From: Strigamia acuminata
Lineage: Eukaryota > Arthropoda > Chilopoda > Geophilomorpha > Linotaeniidae
DNA: 64,000 nt
Reading direction: 5' to 3'
Assembly (NCBI GenBank): GCA_949358305.1
Contig: OX442319.1
Coordinates: 12,462,001 to 12,526,000, forward strand
The notes below the pieces were generated by a model. The model was given only the letters and a program-made list of their open reading frames with translations. It did no database searches and had not been told where the DNA came from. The translations under genes were made by a program, and so were the position numbers. Positions 1 to 9,774 of the stretch are shown in pieces (the stretch's first letter is position 1; each line of letters opens with the position of its first letter).

Positions 1-296
1 TGCGTGTGTCGTTCCGTACACACTCGTAGACACGCTAACTTCGCAAACAAAAATGGCGCCGCCCGGGAAAAACTCGGTTATATCGGCGAAAAATAAACGA
101 AATGCAATGTTCCTTACACCGTTTTGCTCCAAATTCACTGTAGAATTGTCCGCACACGTTGTCACGGCTGTCCTTCGCGAAAAATTCCGGTTTTCGGCGA
201 TACGTCTCGGCGACGATCTGCGACGAACTTCCGACGTTCGTTTTCGCCCGAAAAACCTCACGAACTCGTCAATAACCTGTTGGCCCGATCGTGAGA

Positions 297-308
297 CCTC
301 TGCTACCA
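297..308 (-). promoter_or_regulatory. Candidate primer binding site (initiator tRNA-Met type)
   Basis: Minus-strand TGGTAGCAGAGG, 12 bases, two bases inside the CA end of the putative LTR. The following bases (TCTC) leave the tRNA match, so pairing would be 12 nt rather than 16-18. Confidence 0.4.
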
Positions 309-310
309 TT

Positions 311-677
311 TGATAAGTCCGTGGAGGCCAGGAAACATCGGAAAGGAGTTGAAACCAGCTTAAAATGTGCGGGGAGCTCGCACTTCGCGCCCGCCATGTT
401 TTAATCACATGAAAACATAAAAGCAACTGGGTTTGAGGCTAATTGGTCTCAAACCGTACAAAGTATAACAATAGGACAAATCAATAGCAACAAGCATTGA
501 TTTGTTCTTTACAATATAAGTAATTGTTAACCTAGGCATAATTAACCGATAAACAACACGGAAAACAACATTTATCGCTCTCTCAAGCAGACGACACAAG
601 AAACATAGAATATGTGTGTTAACACATAAGAGTAGCATTAATATGCGCTACACGGGTATCCAAAGGATGCCAACACA
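311..677 (-). repeat. Putative LTR (about 365 bp)
   Basis: On the minus strand it starts TGTTGGCATCC near 675-677 and ends CTTATCA at 311. The exact 5' end is uncertain by a few bases because TG repeats there. It can only be confirmed by finding a second copy outside this window. Confidence 0.35.
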
Positions 678-770
678 CATATCTGCCATGCCTATCCAGA
701 AATGCATGGGGAAACGGACAAAATAATTAATCGCACATTAATATCGCTTCTGTTACTACGCACTACGATA

Positions 771-784
771 GTTTCTATGGCAAC
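771..784. promoter_or_regulatory. X-box-like site (RFX type)
   Basis: GTTTCTATGGCAAC fits the RFX X-box pattern GTHNYYATRRNAAC exactly. It lies about 135 bp before the donor of the putative first exon of the finger gene, and the same 14 bases recur at 4876-4889 in copy 2. RFX binding is an inference from motif fit. Confidence 0.45.
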
Positions 785-919
785 TGCTGTTATCTTTGTG
801 TTTTTCAAGTTTGAAGTATCGCACTTTTTCGCTCACGCACGATCAAACGCATTTTTATTTCGTTTGAAAGGTGTCGGAGTTGTTAACACTACAAAAATGG
901 TAGCGGACGATTGCTAAAG

Positions 920-1584
920 GTAAATGGAATCTATAAATTTTCTTTTTGAGTAATAATCTAAATTTTTTTTATTCCATTTTCGTGCAACGAACGTTAGGCC
1001 TAACTCGTGGTATTGAATTCGATCTTTGCCCACAAGAACTCCTTTCTACCGCATTCTTTTTGATCAGGTAAACCAAATGACTAAATAAAATCTTTGTACA
1101 TTATTTAAACTTTAAAGATTGTGACTATATGGATGAAACCAACAGAGTACAAACTGTGTGTTCTGGCAACTAAAATAATTTAGTTGGTGGGTGTTTAGTC
1201 AACTCAAGTATAAATTTAGTTGATTAAACCAAAGATTTTGATTGTCTGTTGTAGTGTTGCTTCAATAAAACTATTTCATACAGAATAAAAACATGTTTAG
1301 TCACTTTCTGTAAATTTCATTTAACAAATTTATTTAGTTCGACCAACCAAACTCATGCAACAAAATAATTTTATCTCGTAACTTAATAGTTGGTTGTCAC
1401 CTATTTTAATAAAAATATTGCTTGCAACAAATTTAATAATAGCTGTCATGACAAAACGTTTTTTAAAGATTTGTAAAGATTTGCAATTATAGGGTGCGTT
1501 TTTCCTATTTAGAGTATATAGTACCTCAGTATTATTAAATTAAAACTCAACTTAATTAATTAATTGTTATTTTTTAAATTTCAG
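920..1584 (+). other. 5' UTR intron of zinc-finger gene 1
   Basis: Donor AAAG|GTAAATGG at 919/920 and acceptor TTTCAG at 1579-1584, both conserved in copy 2 (donor after 5025, acceptor ending 5668). Copy 1's first exon carries a seven-codon upstream ORF beginning ATGGTAGCG just before the donor; in copy 2 that ATG is AAG. No coding sequence is seen inside the intron. Confidence 0.55.
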
Positions 1585-1619
1585 AATCATTAACATCTTG
1601 TTACTTTACGGAAATAAAA

Positions 1620-2261
1620 ATGAAGAGTAATCGCCAGGATTATTGTTGCAATCTGTGCGAATATTCGGGTTTGCGCTATTCACTTTTGGAACAGCACATG
1701 CTTAAACACACTGGTGAAAAGCCTTTCAAATGTCAAATGTGTTCACTTTCATTTCGACTTAAAACTTGTATGACTGTCCACATGCGAATTCACACTGGAG
1801 AAAAACCATTCAAGTGCCATTTGTGTGATTATTCTTGCAATCAAAATGGGGATTTAATAAGACATGTATTAACCCACACAGGAGAAAAACCATTCAAGTG
1901 CCATTTGTGTGCTTATTCTTCTGCTCTTAGAGGGAATTTAAAAACACATCTATTAACCCACACAAGAGAAAAACCATTCAAGTGCCATTTGTGTGATTAT
2001 TCTTGCAATCAAAATGGGAGATTAAAAACACATTTATTAACCCATACTGGAGAAAAGCCTTTCAAGTGCCATTTGTGTGATCATTCCTGCATTAAAAGTG
2101 GGAATTTAAACCGTCACCTATTAACCCATTCAGGAGAAAAACCATATAAGTGCCATTTGTGTACTTATTCTTGCAAACAAAGTGGGCATTTAAAAAGACA
2201 TCTATTAACCCACACTGGAAAAAAACCATTCAAGCGATCACCTGAAAATACATTTAATTAA
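1620..2261 (+). CDS. C2H2 zinc-finger protein 1 (7 fingers)
   Basis: A 213-residue protein made almost entirely of C2H2 fingers. Seven C-x2-C...H-x3-H units are joined by TGEKPF-type linkers; finger 1 is CNLCEYSG..., finger 2 is KCQMCSLSF, and fingers 3-7 are near-identical KCHLC units, which suggests recent expansion inside the gene. There is no KRAB, BTB or other partner domain, so a DNA-binding nuclear role is inferred from the fingers alone. The ATG follows a 5' UTR intron acceptor by 35 bases. After the last linker the frame reads on for eight codons (RSPENTFN) because the TGA that ends the sister gene is CGA here. A candidate poly(A) signal is near 2836. The tandem paralogue is at 5704-6069. 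The orthologue cannot be named. Confidence 0.9.
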   Translation: MKSNRQDYCCNLCEYSGLRYSLLEQHMLKHTGEKPFKCQMCSLSFRLKTCMTVHMRIHTGEKPFKCHLCDYSCNQNGDLIRHVLTHTGEKPFKCHLCAYSSALRGNLKTHLLTHTREKPFKCHLCDYSCNQNGRLKTHLLTHTGEKPFKCHLCDHSCIKSGNLNRHLLTHSGEKPYKCHLCTYSCKQSGHLKRHLLTHTGKKPFKRSPENTFN

Positions 2262-3085
2262 CTTGTAAGCATAAAAATTAAATGGTTTTACATTGTTGAT
2301 TATATTTATAATTCTTATACTAAAAACGTTGATTTATGCTTTTTGTTTATTTTAATTTGATTGGTTTTTTTTATTTTAATTGAAAAGTTCAGAAAACATA
2401 GATCTGTTAAATTGTACTCCGTGATATTTTTCTCGCTTGTATCCATCTTTAAAACGTGCGGAAAAACCTGTTTGAAATACTTGGGAAAACTTACCGTTGT
2501 TACTGGAAATCTAGAAAATTGTTCAAGCCCATTTTTTTTTTGTTTATTCCAAGTTATGTGTTTTTAAGTTTTTTAAAGTTACATTCCGTGTTTAATCATT
2601 TAAAGAAACATTTTCTCATTTTTCTCTATTTGTTAGTAAATTTTTCCATTCTGAATTTCTGAATCACATTTTGTCATTTTTCTTCATTTTAAACCACATT
2701 TTGTTGTTCTTCCTTTTTTTTTTGGTATGCAATTTTTTTATTCAAAAACGCATTTTTTTTTTTGCCAATACAATTTTTTTGTTTGTTTATAATTATACTT
2801 ATTTTATGTAATGTTTGTTGTTTTTATCGAGCAGAAATAAATGGTATAATCATATTAACCATAATTTGTTTTTGTCTGCACTTTGCTACTGTAATTGCTG
2901 TTTCAATTAAAAATTTTCATAGTCCATGTCAACTATTGTTTAGTATTGGTTTAGTTTGGTTTTATTGAAATAAAAATTTTCATTTTATCTAAAAATAAGA
3001 AAGAAGAGAGAGAAAGAGTGAATTCGTGACGGAAGTTCTTACTTACGTCTTGTATCTCGATTGATCGTGTGAACAAATAAACACT
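2262..3085 (+). other. AT-rich 3' region of zinc-finger gene 1, no gene
   Basis: Long T runs and two AATAAA-type signals (near 2836 and 2969). The first ~650 bases align with the 3' region of copy 2; short ORFs here are low complexity and not conserved in frame. It holds the convergent 3' ends of the finger gene and the minus-strand gene at 3086-4144. Confidence 0.6.
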
Positions 3086-4144
3086 TCAGTTTCCTCCTGT
3101 TATCAAATTTCTTCGAATAAAATAATTTCTACACTCGGACGACGCATTTGACCATAATTCTTCGAAACACTCACGATACTTGTCATCATCGGGATATTCC
3201 AACATCTGTCTCGCCGTTTCAATTAATAAATGTGCAATATCCCTACCCATTAACTTTGCACAAAAATGCTTTGAAAACAAATCCACGTGCACCCAATCCC
3301 GAATTAAATGTATTAAAATAATTGTGCCGTATTTTAAAAGAAAACTATTCACGTCAAACTGTTTCGCGTCCATTTGAGACAGTAAAAAGTAGACGGTTCT
3401 TCTTATTTTATCGCCTCTCCTAGAACGTCCGGCAAAATAACTCCAACTGTGGTCCATAAATTTCACTTTTTCTTCGTCCGAAATAATCGACCACAGATAC
3501 TTAACCGCGCTCACGTTATCGCTATTTAACGAATAACGCCACATGGAAAACTTGGCGTCCGAGTCTATTGGGCCGTTTCCGTCCATTTCGTTCATCAAAT
3601 CGGCCCAAAACTTAACTGCGCAATTGCGAGGGAAGTGAAAGTCATTATTTAGCACGAAATCGTCGGCGCACTCTCGCCAAAAACGTTTCACTTCGTCTTG
3701 GACGCAAAACTCGCACGCTATTTCGAATCTTTCGCTCCGACTGAACAGTTCTTCGCGTCTTGAAAGTGCTCGTGCCGTTTCCGTTTCGTTCACTTTTCCG
3801 TGGCATGTCCACTCAGCCTGCCGAATACACTCGGCAAATCTAACCTCAAGTATGTTCCAAACAAGTACACATTGCGTCGTGAAGAATTCGAATAGTTCTT
3901 TTCCCATGAATTTTACAATTTCACGCAACGAGTGATTCATAGTCGGCGGTAAAACCAATCCGTCTACTTTTAAACTCATTCTCAACTCGATTTTCGGCGA
4001 AATCTCTCTTTCAAAAACGTCTATATCGCAGAAGCGATTATTGTAGAGTATTTGAGAGAGATTCAAGTCGCTTTTCCACAAACTGGCGCCGATTGTGACC
4101 AACGCTGCTCGTTCAAGTGTGGGGGCGGTTAATGTGAACTCCAT
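3086..4144 (-). CDS. Hypothetical intronless protein, 352 aa
   Basis: One uninterrupted frame of 352 residues with balanced composition, so it is very probably a real gene. It starts ATGGAGTTC with A at -3. No catalytic motif, signal peptide or membrane segment is visible; the sequence looks mostly helical, with many Trp and Phe, and a Cys/Trp-rich middle (IACEFCVQDEVKRFWREC). The start (TPTLERAAL) and overall style remind me of a large uncharacterised family seen in spider genomes, but this is memory and not a search. It lies between the two halves of duplication copy 1 and is absent from the same place in copy 2, so it was either inserted in copy 1 or lost from copy 2. The lack of introns would fit a retrocopy. 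Confidence 0.75.
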   Translation of the reverse strand: MEFTLTAPTLERAALVTIGASLWKSDLNLSQILYNNRFCDIDVFEREISPKIELRMSLKVDGLVLPPTMNHSLREIVKFMGKELFEFFTTQCVLVWNILEVRFAECIRQAEWTCHGKVNETETARALSRREELFSRSERFEIACEFCVQDEVKRFWRECADDFVLNNDFHFPRNCAVKFWADLMNEMDGNGPIDSDAKFSMWRYSLNSDNVSAVKYLWSIISDEEKVKFMDHSWSYFAGRSRRGDKIRRTVYFLLSQMDAKQFDVNSFLLKYGTIILIHLIRDWVHVDLFSKHFCAKLMGRDIAHLLIETARQMLEYPDDDKYRECFEELWSNASSECRNYFIRRNLITGGN

Positions 4145-4202
4145 GTTTAGATGGAATGTATGGAATGGATTTGTAGTTGTCTTTCCTTGTATAGTTGTAC
4201 AT

Positions 4203-4470
4203 TTAATACGAAACGTTACGTATACGTGCCGACCGGGGTGTTTTATTACGTTTACGTGACGGCTTCCCTGTGATGTACGAATTTGTCAAAAGCAGGTAAG
4301 TAGAATTAATTGAACATTTATTTAATACAAAATTGGCAGAAATAAGAGGTGTAAAAAGGTGTAAAAGCATTGAAACATATCTTTTCCAAAGTTGTGACAC
4401 CAAAAATAGTGCATTGGCATAGTGCAATACATAGGCGCAATTGGAGAAGAAGTACCGGTAGTTATATTAT
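4203..4470. repeat. Duplication fragment, downstream part of copy 1
   Basis: Aligns with 6990-7262, including the shared stretch GAATTTGTCAAAAGCAGGTAA, which looks like a plus-strand splice donor in both copies, and a shared block ending near GGAGAAGAAGTACC. The minus-strand reading frames of the two copies do not match in sequence, so no protein is called. Confidence 0.7.
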
Positions 4471-4571
4471 CACCAGTCATCCACCCATCCTCCATCTCTC
4501 TCGATTTTCTTAGAGCAGACATTGTACTACCGTAGTATTTATTTTTCAGAAAAATTTTATTTTTAGTTGAA

Positions 4572-4725
4572 AATATGCGATTTGTTAATAAGCTGCAATA
4601 AATTTAACTCGAAATTCGTCAAAATTCATTAAATTTCACAAAAATTCTCTGCGAAAACTCACACTTTTGATCTCACAAAATGTTTTTAAAAAAAGTAAGA
4701 AGATTTTAATCCAAACTTTCTAGGC
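4572..4725. repeat. Dispersed repeat, copy A
   Basis: Matches 10150-10305 in the same orientation, sharing for example CTCACAAAATGTTTTTAAAA and the flanking CAAAAATTCTCTGCGAAAA. No terminal inverted repeats seen; family unknown. Confidence 0.65.
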
Positions 4726-4875
4726 CGAGGATATTCTTACCTACGTACGTAAGAATAGCCACGGCGAACTTTCTGATTATCTAAAAATTTATAGAAAAAA
4801 AGAAATATGCAATTTTTTCCTGTATTGTGATTGGACTGCTGCGTTACCATGACTCGCTTCTGTTGCTATGAACTA

Positions 4876-4889
4876 GTTTCTATGGCAAC
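4876..4889. promoter_or_regulatory. X-box-like site (RFX type), copy 2
   Basis: GTTTCTATGGCAAC, identical to 771-784 although the flanks differ at several positions between the two copies, which hints at constraint. Confidence 0.45.
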
Positions 4890-5703
4890 CGCCGCTGTCT
4901 TTGTCTTTTTGAAGTTTGATGTATCGCACTTTTTCGCTCACGCACGATTAAACGCATTTTTATTTCGTTTGAAAAGTGTCGAAGTTGCTAAACACTACAA
5001 AAAAGGTAGCAGACGATTGCTGAAGGTAAATGGAATCTATAAATTTTCTTTTTGAGTAATAATCTAAATTTTTTTTATTCCATTTTTATGCATCGAACGT
5101 TAGGCCTAACTCGTGGAATTGAATTCGATCTTTGCCCACAAGAACTCATTTCTACCGTTTCCCATCTTTGCCCTGCATTCTTTTTGATCAGGTAAACCAA
5201 ATGACTAAATAAAATATTTGTATATTATTTATAATATTTAAAGATTGTGACTATATGGATGGAACCATCAGAGTACAAACAGTGTGTGTTGTGGTAACTA
5301 AAAAAATTTAGTGTTGCTTCAATAAAACTATTTCATACAGAATCAAAACATGTTTAGTCACTTTTTGCAAATTTCATTTAACAAATTTATTTATTTCGAC
5401 CAACCAAATACATGCAACTAAATAATTTTGTTTCATAACTTAATAGTTGGTTGTCACCTAATTTAATAAAAATTTTGCTTGCAAAAAATTTAATAATAGC
5501 TGTCATGACAAAACGTTTCTTAAAAAATTTATAAAGATTTGCAATTGTAGGGTGCGTTTTTTCTGTTTAAAGTATGTAGTACATCAGTATTATTAAAGAA
5601 CTGCCCAATTAAGTTACAAGGTTACATATCTCAACTTAATTAATTAATTATTATTTTATAAATTTCAGAATCATTAGCATATTGTTACTTTACTGAAGTA
5701 AAA

Positions 5704-6069
5704 ATGAAGAGAAAACATGAGGATTACTGTTGCAATCTGTGTGACTATTCGTGTTCATATTATTCGCATTTGAAACAGCACATGCTCAAACACACTGGTG
5801 AAAAGCCTTTCAAATGTCAAATATGTTCACTTTCATTCAGGCTTAAAAGTAACATGACTGTCCACATGCGAATTCACACCGGAGAAAAACCATTCAAGTG
5901 CCATTTGTGTGATTATTCTTGCAAGCAAAGTGGGGATTTAAGAAGACATCTATTAACCCACACAGGAGAAAAACTATTCAAGTGCCATTTGTGCGCTTAT
6001 TCCTGTAATCAAAGTGGAAGTTTAAAAAGACATCTATTAACCCACACTGGAGAAAAATCATTCAAGTGA
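5704..6069 (+). CDS. C2H2 zinc-finger protein 2 (4 fingers)
   Basis: A 121-residue tandem paralogue of the 1620-2261 gene with four C2H2 fingers: CNLCDYSC, KCQICSLSF, and two KCHLC units. It has the same 5' UTR intron (donor after 5025, acceptor ending 5668) and the same ATG context. The frame ends at TGA straight after the last linker (TGEKSFK), where copy 1 has CGA and three more fingers upstream. The fingers are complete, so it can bind zinc; whether four fingers keep the same DNA target is unknown. A poly(A) signal lies near 6853. No other domain is present. Confidence 0.88.
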   Translation: MKRKHEDYCCNLCDYSCSYYSHLKQHMLKHTGEKPFKCQICSLSFRLKSNMTVHMRIHTGEKPFKCHLCDYSCKQSGDLRRHLLTHTGEKLFKCHLCAYSCNQSGSLKRHLLTHTGEKSFK

Positions 6070-6409
6070 TCACCTGAAAATACATTTAATTAAGCATAGA
6101 AATTAAAAGGTTTTACATTGTTACTTATGTTTATAATTCTTACACTGAAAACGTTGATTTATGCTTTTATTTATTTATTTTAATTTGGATTTTAAAAAAA
6201 AGATTGGTGCTTTTTTATTTTAATTAAAAAGTTCAAATCTGTTAAATTGTACTCCGTAATATTTTTCACGCTTGTATCCATTTTTAAAACGTACGGAAAA
6301 ACCTGTTTGAAATACTTGAGAAAACTTACATTTGTGAATGTGCGCACAAATCTGGAAAATTGTTCAAGCCCATTATGTTTTGTTTATTCCAAGTTATGTG
6401 TTTTTAAAT

Positions 6410-6525
6410 ATTTTAAAGTTACATTCCGTGTTTAATCATTTTAAAGTTACATTCCGTGTTTAATCATTTTAAAGTTACATTCCGTGTTTAATCATTTTAA
6501 AGTTACATTCCGTGTTTAATTTCTT
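6410..6525. repeat. 28-bp tandem repeat, about 4 copies
   Basis: ATTTTAAAGTTACATTCCGT plus GTTTAATC repeated in the 3' region of finger gene 2. Copy 1 has a single unit (near 2575-2600), so the expansion happened after the duplication. Confidence 0.85.
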
Positions 6526-6989
6526 TAGAAAAAGATTTTCTCATTCTTCTCTATTTGTTCGTAAATTTTTTCATTTGTCTTGATCTGAATCACATATTTC
6601 CATTTCTCTTCAGTTTAAACCACATTTTGCTATTTTTTTTTCATTTTAAACCACATTTTGCTATTTTTTGTTCATTTTAAATCACATTTTGCTATTTTTT
6701 TATTTTTTTTTCATTTTAAACCACATTTTGTTATTGTTCTTTCTTTTTTTTGTGCTTGGAATGCTATTTTTTTTATTCAAAGGTGCCAATACAATTTTTT
6801 TGTTCTTTTAAAATTGTACTTATTTTATTTAATGTTTGTTGTTTTTATGAAGCAGAAATAAATGGTATAATCAAATAAATCATAAATTGTTTTTGTCTAC
6901 ACTTGGCTACGTTATTAGTAATTAAATAAAAGTAATAACCTATTTTAATTGCTGTTTTAATTAAAAAATTTCCATACGAGGACAGATCC

Positions 6990-7262
6990 AATAACAACTT
7001 GATCTACAAATTGTTTCGGACGACGCACGATACGTGACCGGTTGCATTCGTGAGTCGGCTTCTCAGCGACGTTCGAATTTGTCAAAAGCAGGTAATTAAT
7101 TGAAAATTTATTTAATACAAAATAATAGAAATAAGAGGTGTAAAAAGGTGTTAAAGCATTTAAACACATCTTTTCCAAAGTTGTGACACCAAAAATAGTG
7201 CATTTTATGCGTCATTGGAGAAGAAGTACCAGAGTAGTTATATTAGGTATATTAATTATACT
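6990..7262. repeat. Duplication fragment, downstream part of copy 2
   Basis: Counterpart of 4203-4470. It ends about 125 bp from the stop codon of the minus-strand ARMC5-like gene. Confidence 0.7.
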
Positions 7263-7386
7263 ATTCTCACCATTCAATGTTGACAAAATAAGTAAATAAT
7301 GATGGAATTTTATTTACATTTCAAGATTCTTAATGTAGACATAAAAATGAGCCAGATTTGTCTGAGATGTTTTTTTTATTTAACCA

Positions 7387-9774
7387 TTATTTACACGGAT
7401 AGTTAGCAGAGTTATACTTATGATATTCATTATAATATGGAGTGGGTTTATTAACCAGATCGCGCGATAAAACCTTCAACTGTTTGGTTATCAGTTCCTT
7501 CATTTCAAACAACAAATCCCCGCCTAAATTCTGTCGAAAAATTTCCTCAACCAATCCGATTTTACTCTCATCTTTAACTGCGGGTGCCCACAAATAATCG
7601 AGCACTAAAGGTGCCAGAACCTCGTAATTCGGGTCTTTCGTAACTCGATGGATTTTGGCCGCATCCGCCGAACTCACTTTTCCCGAGCGAAACCTCCGTC
7701 GAAACTCATCGTAAATATTCTTTTTCAGATCCAACAGCAACAATCTATCGACCATCGATAGTAAATCGAATAGCAAATCGAAGCTCATCGTTCGCAAAAC
7801 CAAACAAGTAGAAGCTTTGCATCCGTGCAAGAAATGCAGAATAAATTTCATACAGCTTTCGGAAATGTTTCCGAACTTAACATCCGTTTGCGACGCCTCT
7901 TTGAAATGCCCCGTCAACATGGCGGCGAACACGTCCGACGACTCCGCCAGAACCGAGCGATTACCGGAAACCTCTTCGCCCCCATCGAGAAGAAAACGGA
8001 CATCCATCTCCAACACGATACGATTACAAACAGATTTCAATTGTGTTTGCTCGGACATTCGGTGCATTCGGCACAAACTAATCACGCCCGGTGCGAAATT
8101 CGCTTCGCTCGGGCTCTTAACAGCGTCGAATATCAATTGCAGGACGCCGAATTGGAGAAAGACCGATTGCCGAAGCTTGTTCTCGAGTATGACGTAAGGG
8201 AGGGACAAAGCCACGAGTTGCCGCTCTGCATCGTTGCTCAGCGCGGATCGGATGGTGAAGCGACCGAAATCCGATTCCGCCTGCGTCACCAACGCATTCG
8301 AAAGCGTCTTCCTCAAAGGCTCGTCGAGCGCTAATATTTTGCGAGGAAATTGGTTGTACAAGAGGGAGCAAAGACAGAACTGATTGGACGCCAGTCGGAC
8401 GAGAATCGAAGTGGCAGCGCTCGTTTGCGAATGCTCATTGTCCATCGCCAGTTCCAGAAGGAAGTTCGTGGTGGTCAAACCCGCCATGTACGAGAATTGC
8501 GTCGTCCGGAATACTGGGAGGATGTAGCGTTCCTCGAGTTGCCAATCGGACAGGCGGAATAGCAAAGTCATGATCGCACCCACTTTTTTAGTCTCCAATT
8601 TGACCATTTCCGCTTGTTCGAGGCGCATTTTTTTCGGACAATTCGATTCTTCCACTTGGCAATTCCTTTTCCGTTTTCCCGCGACCGATTTAACCGTTTC
8701 TAACGATTTTAACCGTTTCGACCTCATTTCTTCCGCGCAAACGGCCATCTCTCCGGTGACCACCGACGGAAAATTCAATTTGACCAGAACGATCCAACTG
8801 TCGACATCAAGCACGAAGTTGGCAATCATCTTCAAAATCGCACCGTGCCGCTTTTCGTGCTTCGGGTTAACGAGAAACGAGACAAGAGTCTGTATACCGC
8901 CGCACTTTCGCACGCAAACACGTTTCTGGGGTGAATCAAAGGTGTCGGAACCCACAACCGTCAGATACTCGTCCACAATTTCGTCCCCTTCTTCGTCCGA
9001 AACTTGATTGAGTTTCTCGATGAAGTGGGGCAAGGCAATGTCCGCCACTGCACTCATTTCCGTTTGATGTCGGAGTAAACTAATCAAAATGTTGTCGCAC
9101 AGCCGTCGGATCGTTCGGTCTTGGCTGCTTCCGACGAGCTCGACGACGCGTCTAATGTGTGTGAAGCCCAGTGGACAATGGCGAGTCAGGCGATCCAGCG
9201 CGTGCAACGCAATCATCAAGATTGCATCGTGTTCGGTCGTGAGGTGCGAAGCGACCACTTCGACTCCTTTTCGGCTCATTATGTCGCGGCAGTGTTTGGC
9301 GGTGTTTGCGAGACGTAAGACAGCTGTGATGGCCGATTGTTGGCTCGCTGGCGTCGTCGTGGATTGTAGGAATCCGAGCACGGTGTCAACTAGGCCCGCA
9401 TTGTGCATCGTTTCGATCGTCTTGTCGTCCGAGCACAAATACGCGAGGATGCGACAAGCTCTGTTTCGCAGTTGGTCGCAGTCGTTCGTTTTCAGTATGG
9501 AGATTAGTGATGTAATGGCTCGGTGGGTTGACACGAGTTTGCAACTCTCGGCTTGTGCGCAGCATTTCGCCGCGATGTCCAGTGCCAGCTCGAGGATTTT
9601 CGGGTTCGGAGTGTTCAAGATTGCGAGTAAGTTGCGCAAACCGCCGTTTTCGCGCAGACTTGTCACCGATTGCGACCAGTCTGAATCGAAATGTTTTGTT
9701 TGCAATTCGATCAATGCATTTAACACGGTCGTTTCGGACGATGTGCTGCAGAGCGAATTGACCAAGTCGTCCAT
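7387..9774 (-). CDS. ARMC5: ARMC5-like armadillo-repeat BTB protein
   Basis: A 795-residue, single-exon protein. Residues about 25-330 form armadillo-type helical repeats (for example LRNRACRILAYLCSDDKTIE and KHCRDIMSRKGVEVVASHL), a basic linker follows (VAGKRKRN), then further helical repeats to about 580, then a BTB domain near 588-690 beginning DVRFLLDGGEEV, with the usual F-x-A-M-L-x-G-x-F-x-E core, and a BACK-like tail. ARM followed by BTB is the layout of ARMC5, the CUL3 adaptor that targets RNA polymerase II; human ARMC5 is about 935 residues, so this is somewhat shorter. AATAAA lies only a few bases past the stop codon. It is divergent with the PTK7 gene, sharing a 1.4-kb upstream region. 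The orthology is inferred from layout, not from a search. Confidence 0.75.
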   Translation of the reverse strand: MDDLVNSLCSTSSETTVLNALIELQTKHFDSDWSQSVTSLRENGGLRNLLAILNTPNPKILELALDIAAKCCAQAESCKLVSTHRAITSLISILKTNDCDQLRNRACRILAYLCSDDKTIETMHNAGLVDTVLGFLQSTTTPASQQSAITAVLRLANTAKHCRDIMSRKGVEVVASHLTTEHDAILMIALHALDRLTRHCPLGFTHIRRVVELVGSSQDRTIRRLCDNILISLLRHQTEMSAVADIALPHFIEKLNQVSDEEGDEIVDEYLTVVGSDTFDSPQKRVCVRKCGGIQTLVSFLVNPKHEKRHGAILKMIANFVLDVDSWIVLVKLNFPSVVTGEMAVCAEEMRSKRLKSLETVKSVAGKRKRNCQVEESNCPKKMRLEQAEMVKLETKKVGAIMTLLFRLSDWQLEERYILPVFRTTQFSYMAGLTTTNFLLELAMDNEHSQTSAATSILVRLASNQFCLCSLLYNQFPRKILALDEPLRKTLSNALVTQAESDFGRFTIRSALSNDAERQLVALSLPYVILENKLRQSVFLQFGVLQLIFDAVKSPSEANFAPGVISLCRMHRMSEQTQLKSVCNRIVLEMDVRFLLDGGEEVSGNRSVLAESSDVFAAMLTGHFKEASQTDVKFGNISESCMKFILHFLHGCKASTCLVLRTMSFDLLFDLLSMVDRLLLLDLKKNIYDEFRRRFRSGKVSSADAAKIHRVTKDPNYEVLAPLVLDYLWAPAVKDESKIGLVEEIFRQNLGGDLLFEMKELITKQLKVLSRDLVNKPTPYYNEYHKYNSANYPCK

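Larger units (their letters stand above)
1..677 (-). mobile_element. Partial LTR retroelement (candidate), 5' end, runs off left edge
   Basis: Read on the minus strand, this stretch has the order expected at the 5' end of an LTR element: a TG...CA-bounded segment (677/675 down to 311), a two-base spacer, then TGGTAGCAGAGG, which matches the 3' end complement of metazoan initiator tRNA-Met as I know it, then a CpG-rich leader continuing to base 1. No gag or pol frame is visible before the edge, and the second LTR is outside the window, so the call rests only on LTR-like ends plus the primer site. An alternative is a CpG-rich promoter of an upstream minus-strand gene. Confidence 0.4.
700..2910 (+). 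repeat. Segmental duplication, copy 1 (zinc-finger gene unit)
   Basis: This block aligns by eye with 4830-6960: the X-box region, the non-coding first exon, its donor, the intron, the acceptor, the finger gene and the AT-rich 3' region are all shared in order. Small indels separate the copies. The unit continues as 4203-4470, matched by 6990-7262 after copy 2, so the original unit probably spanned about 2.4 kb and copy 1 is interrupted by the 3086-4144 gene. Confidence 0.85.
4830..6960 (+). repeat. Segmental duplication, copy 2 (zinc-finger gene unit)
   Basis: Sister of 700-2910 in direct tandem order. It carries the same X-box, first-exon donor and 5' UTR intron, but a shorter finger gene and a private 28-bp array at 6410-6525. 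After 6960 it joins directly to 6990-7262, without the 352-residue gene present in copy 1. Confidence 0.85.

Noticed and set aside
53-313. 86-residue ORF at the left edge
   Set aside because: No protein character, and it covers the putative LTR-element leader on the other strand.
4203-7178. Minus-strand ORFs of 73-74 residues in both duplication copies (4203-4427, 6957-7178)
   Set aside because: DNA is conserved between copies but the reading frames are not, so coding is unlikely.
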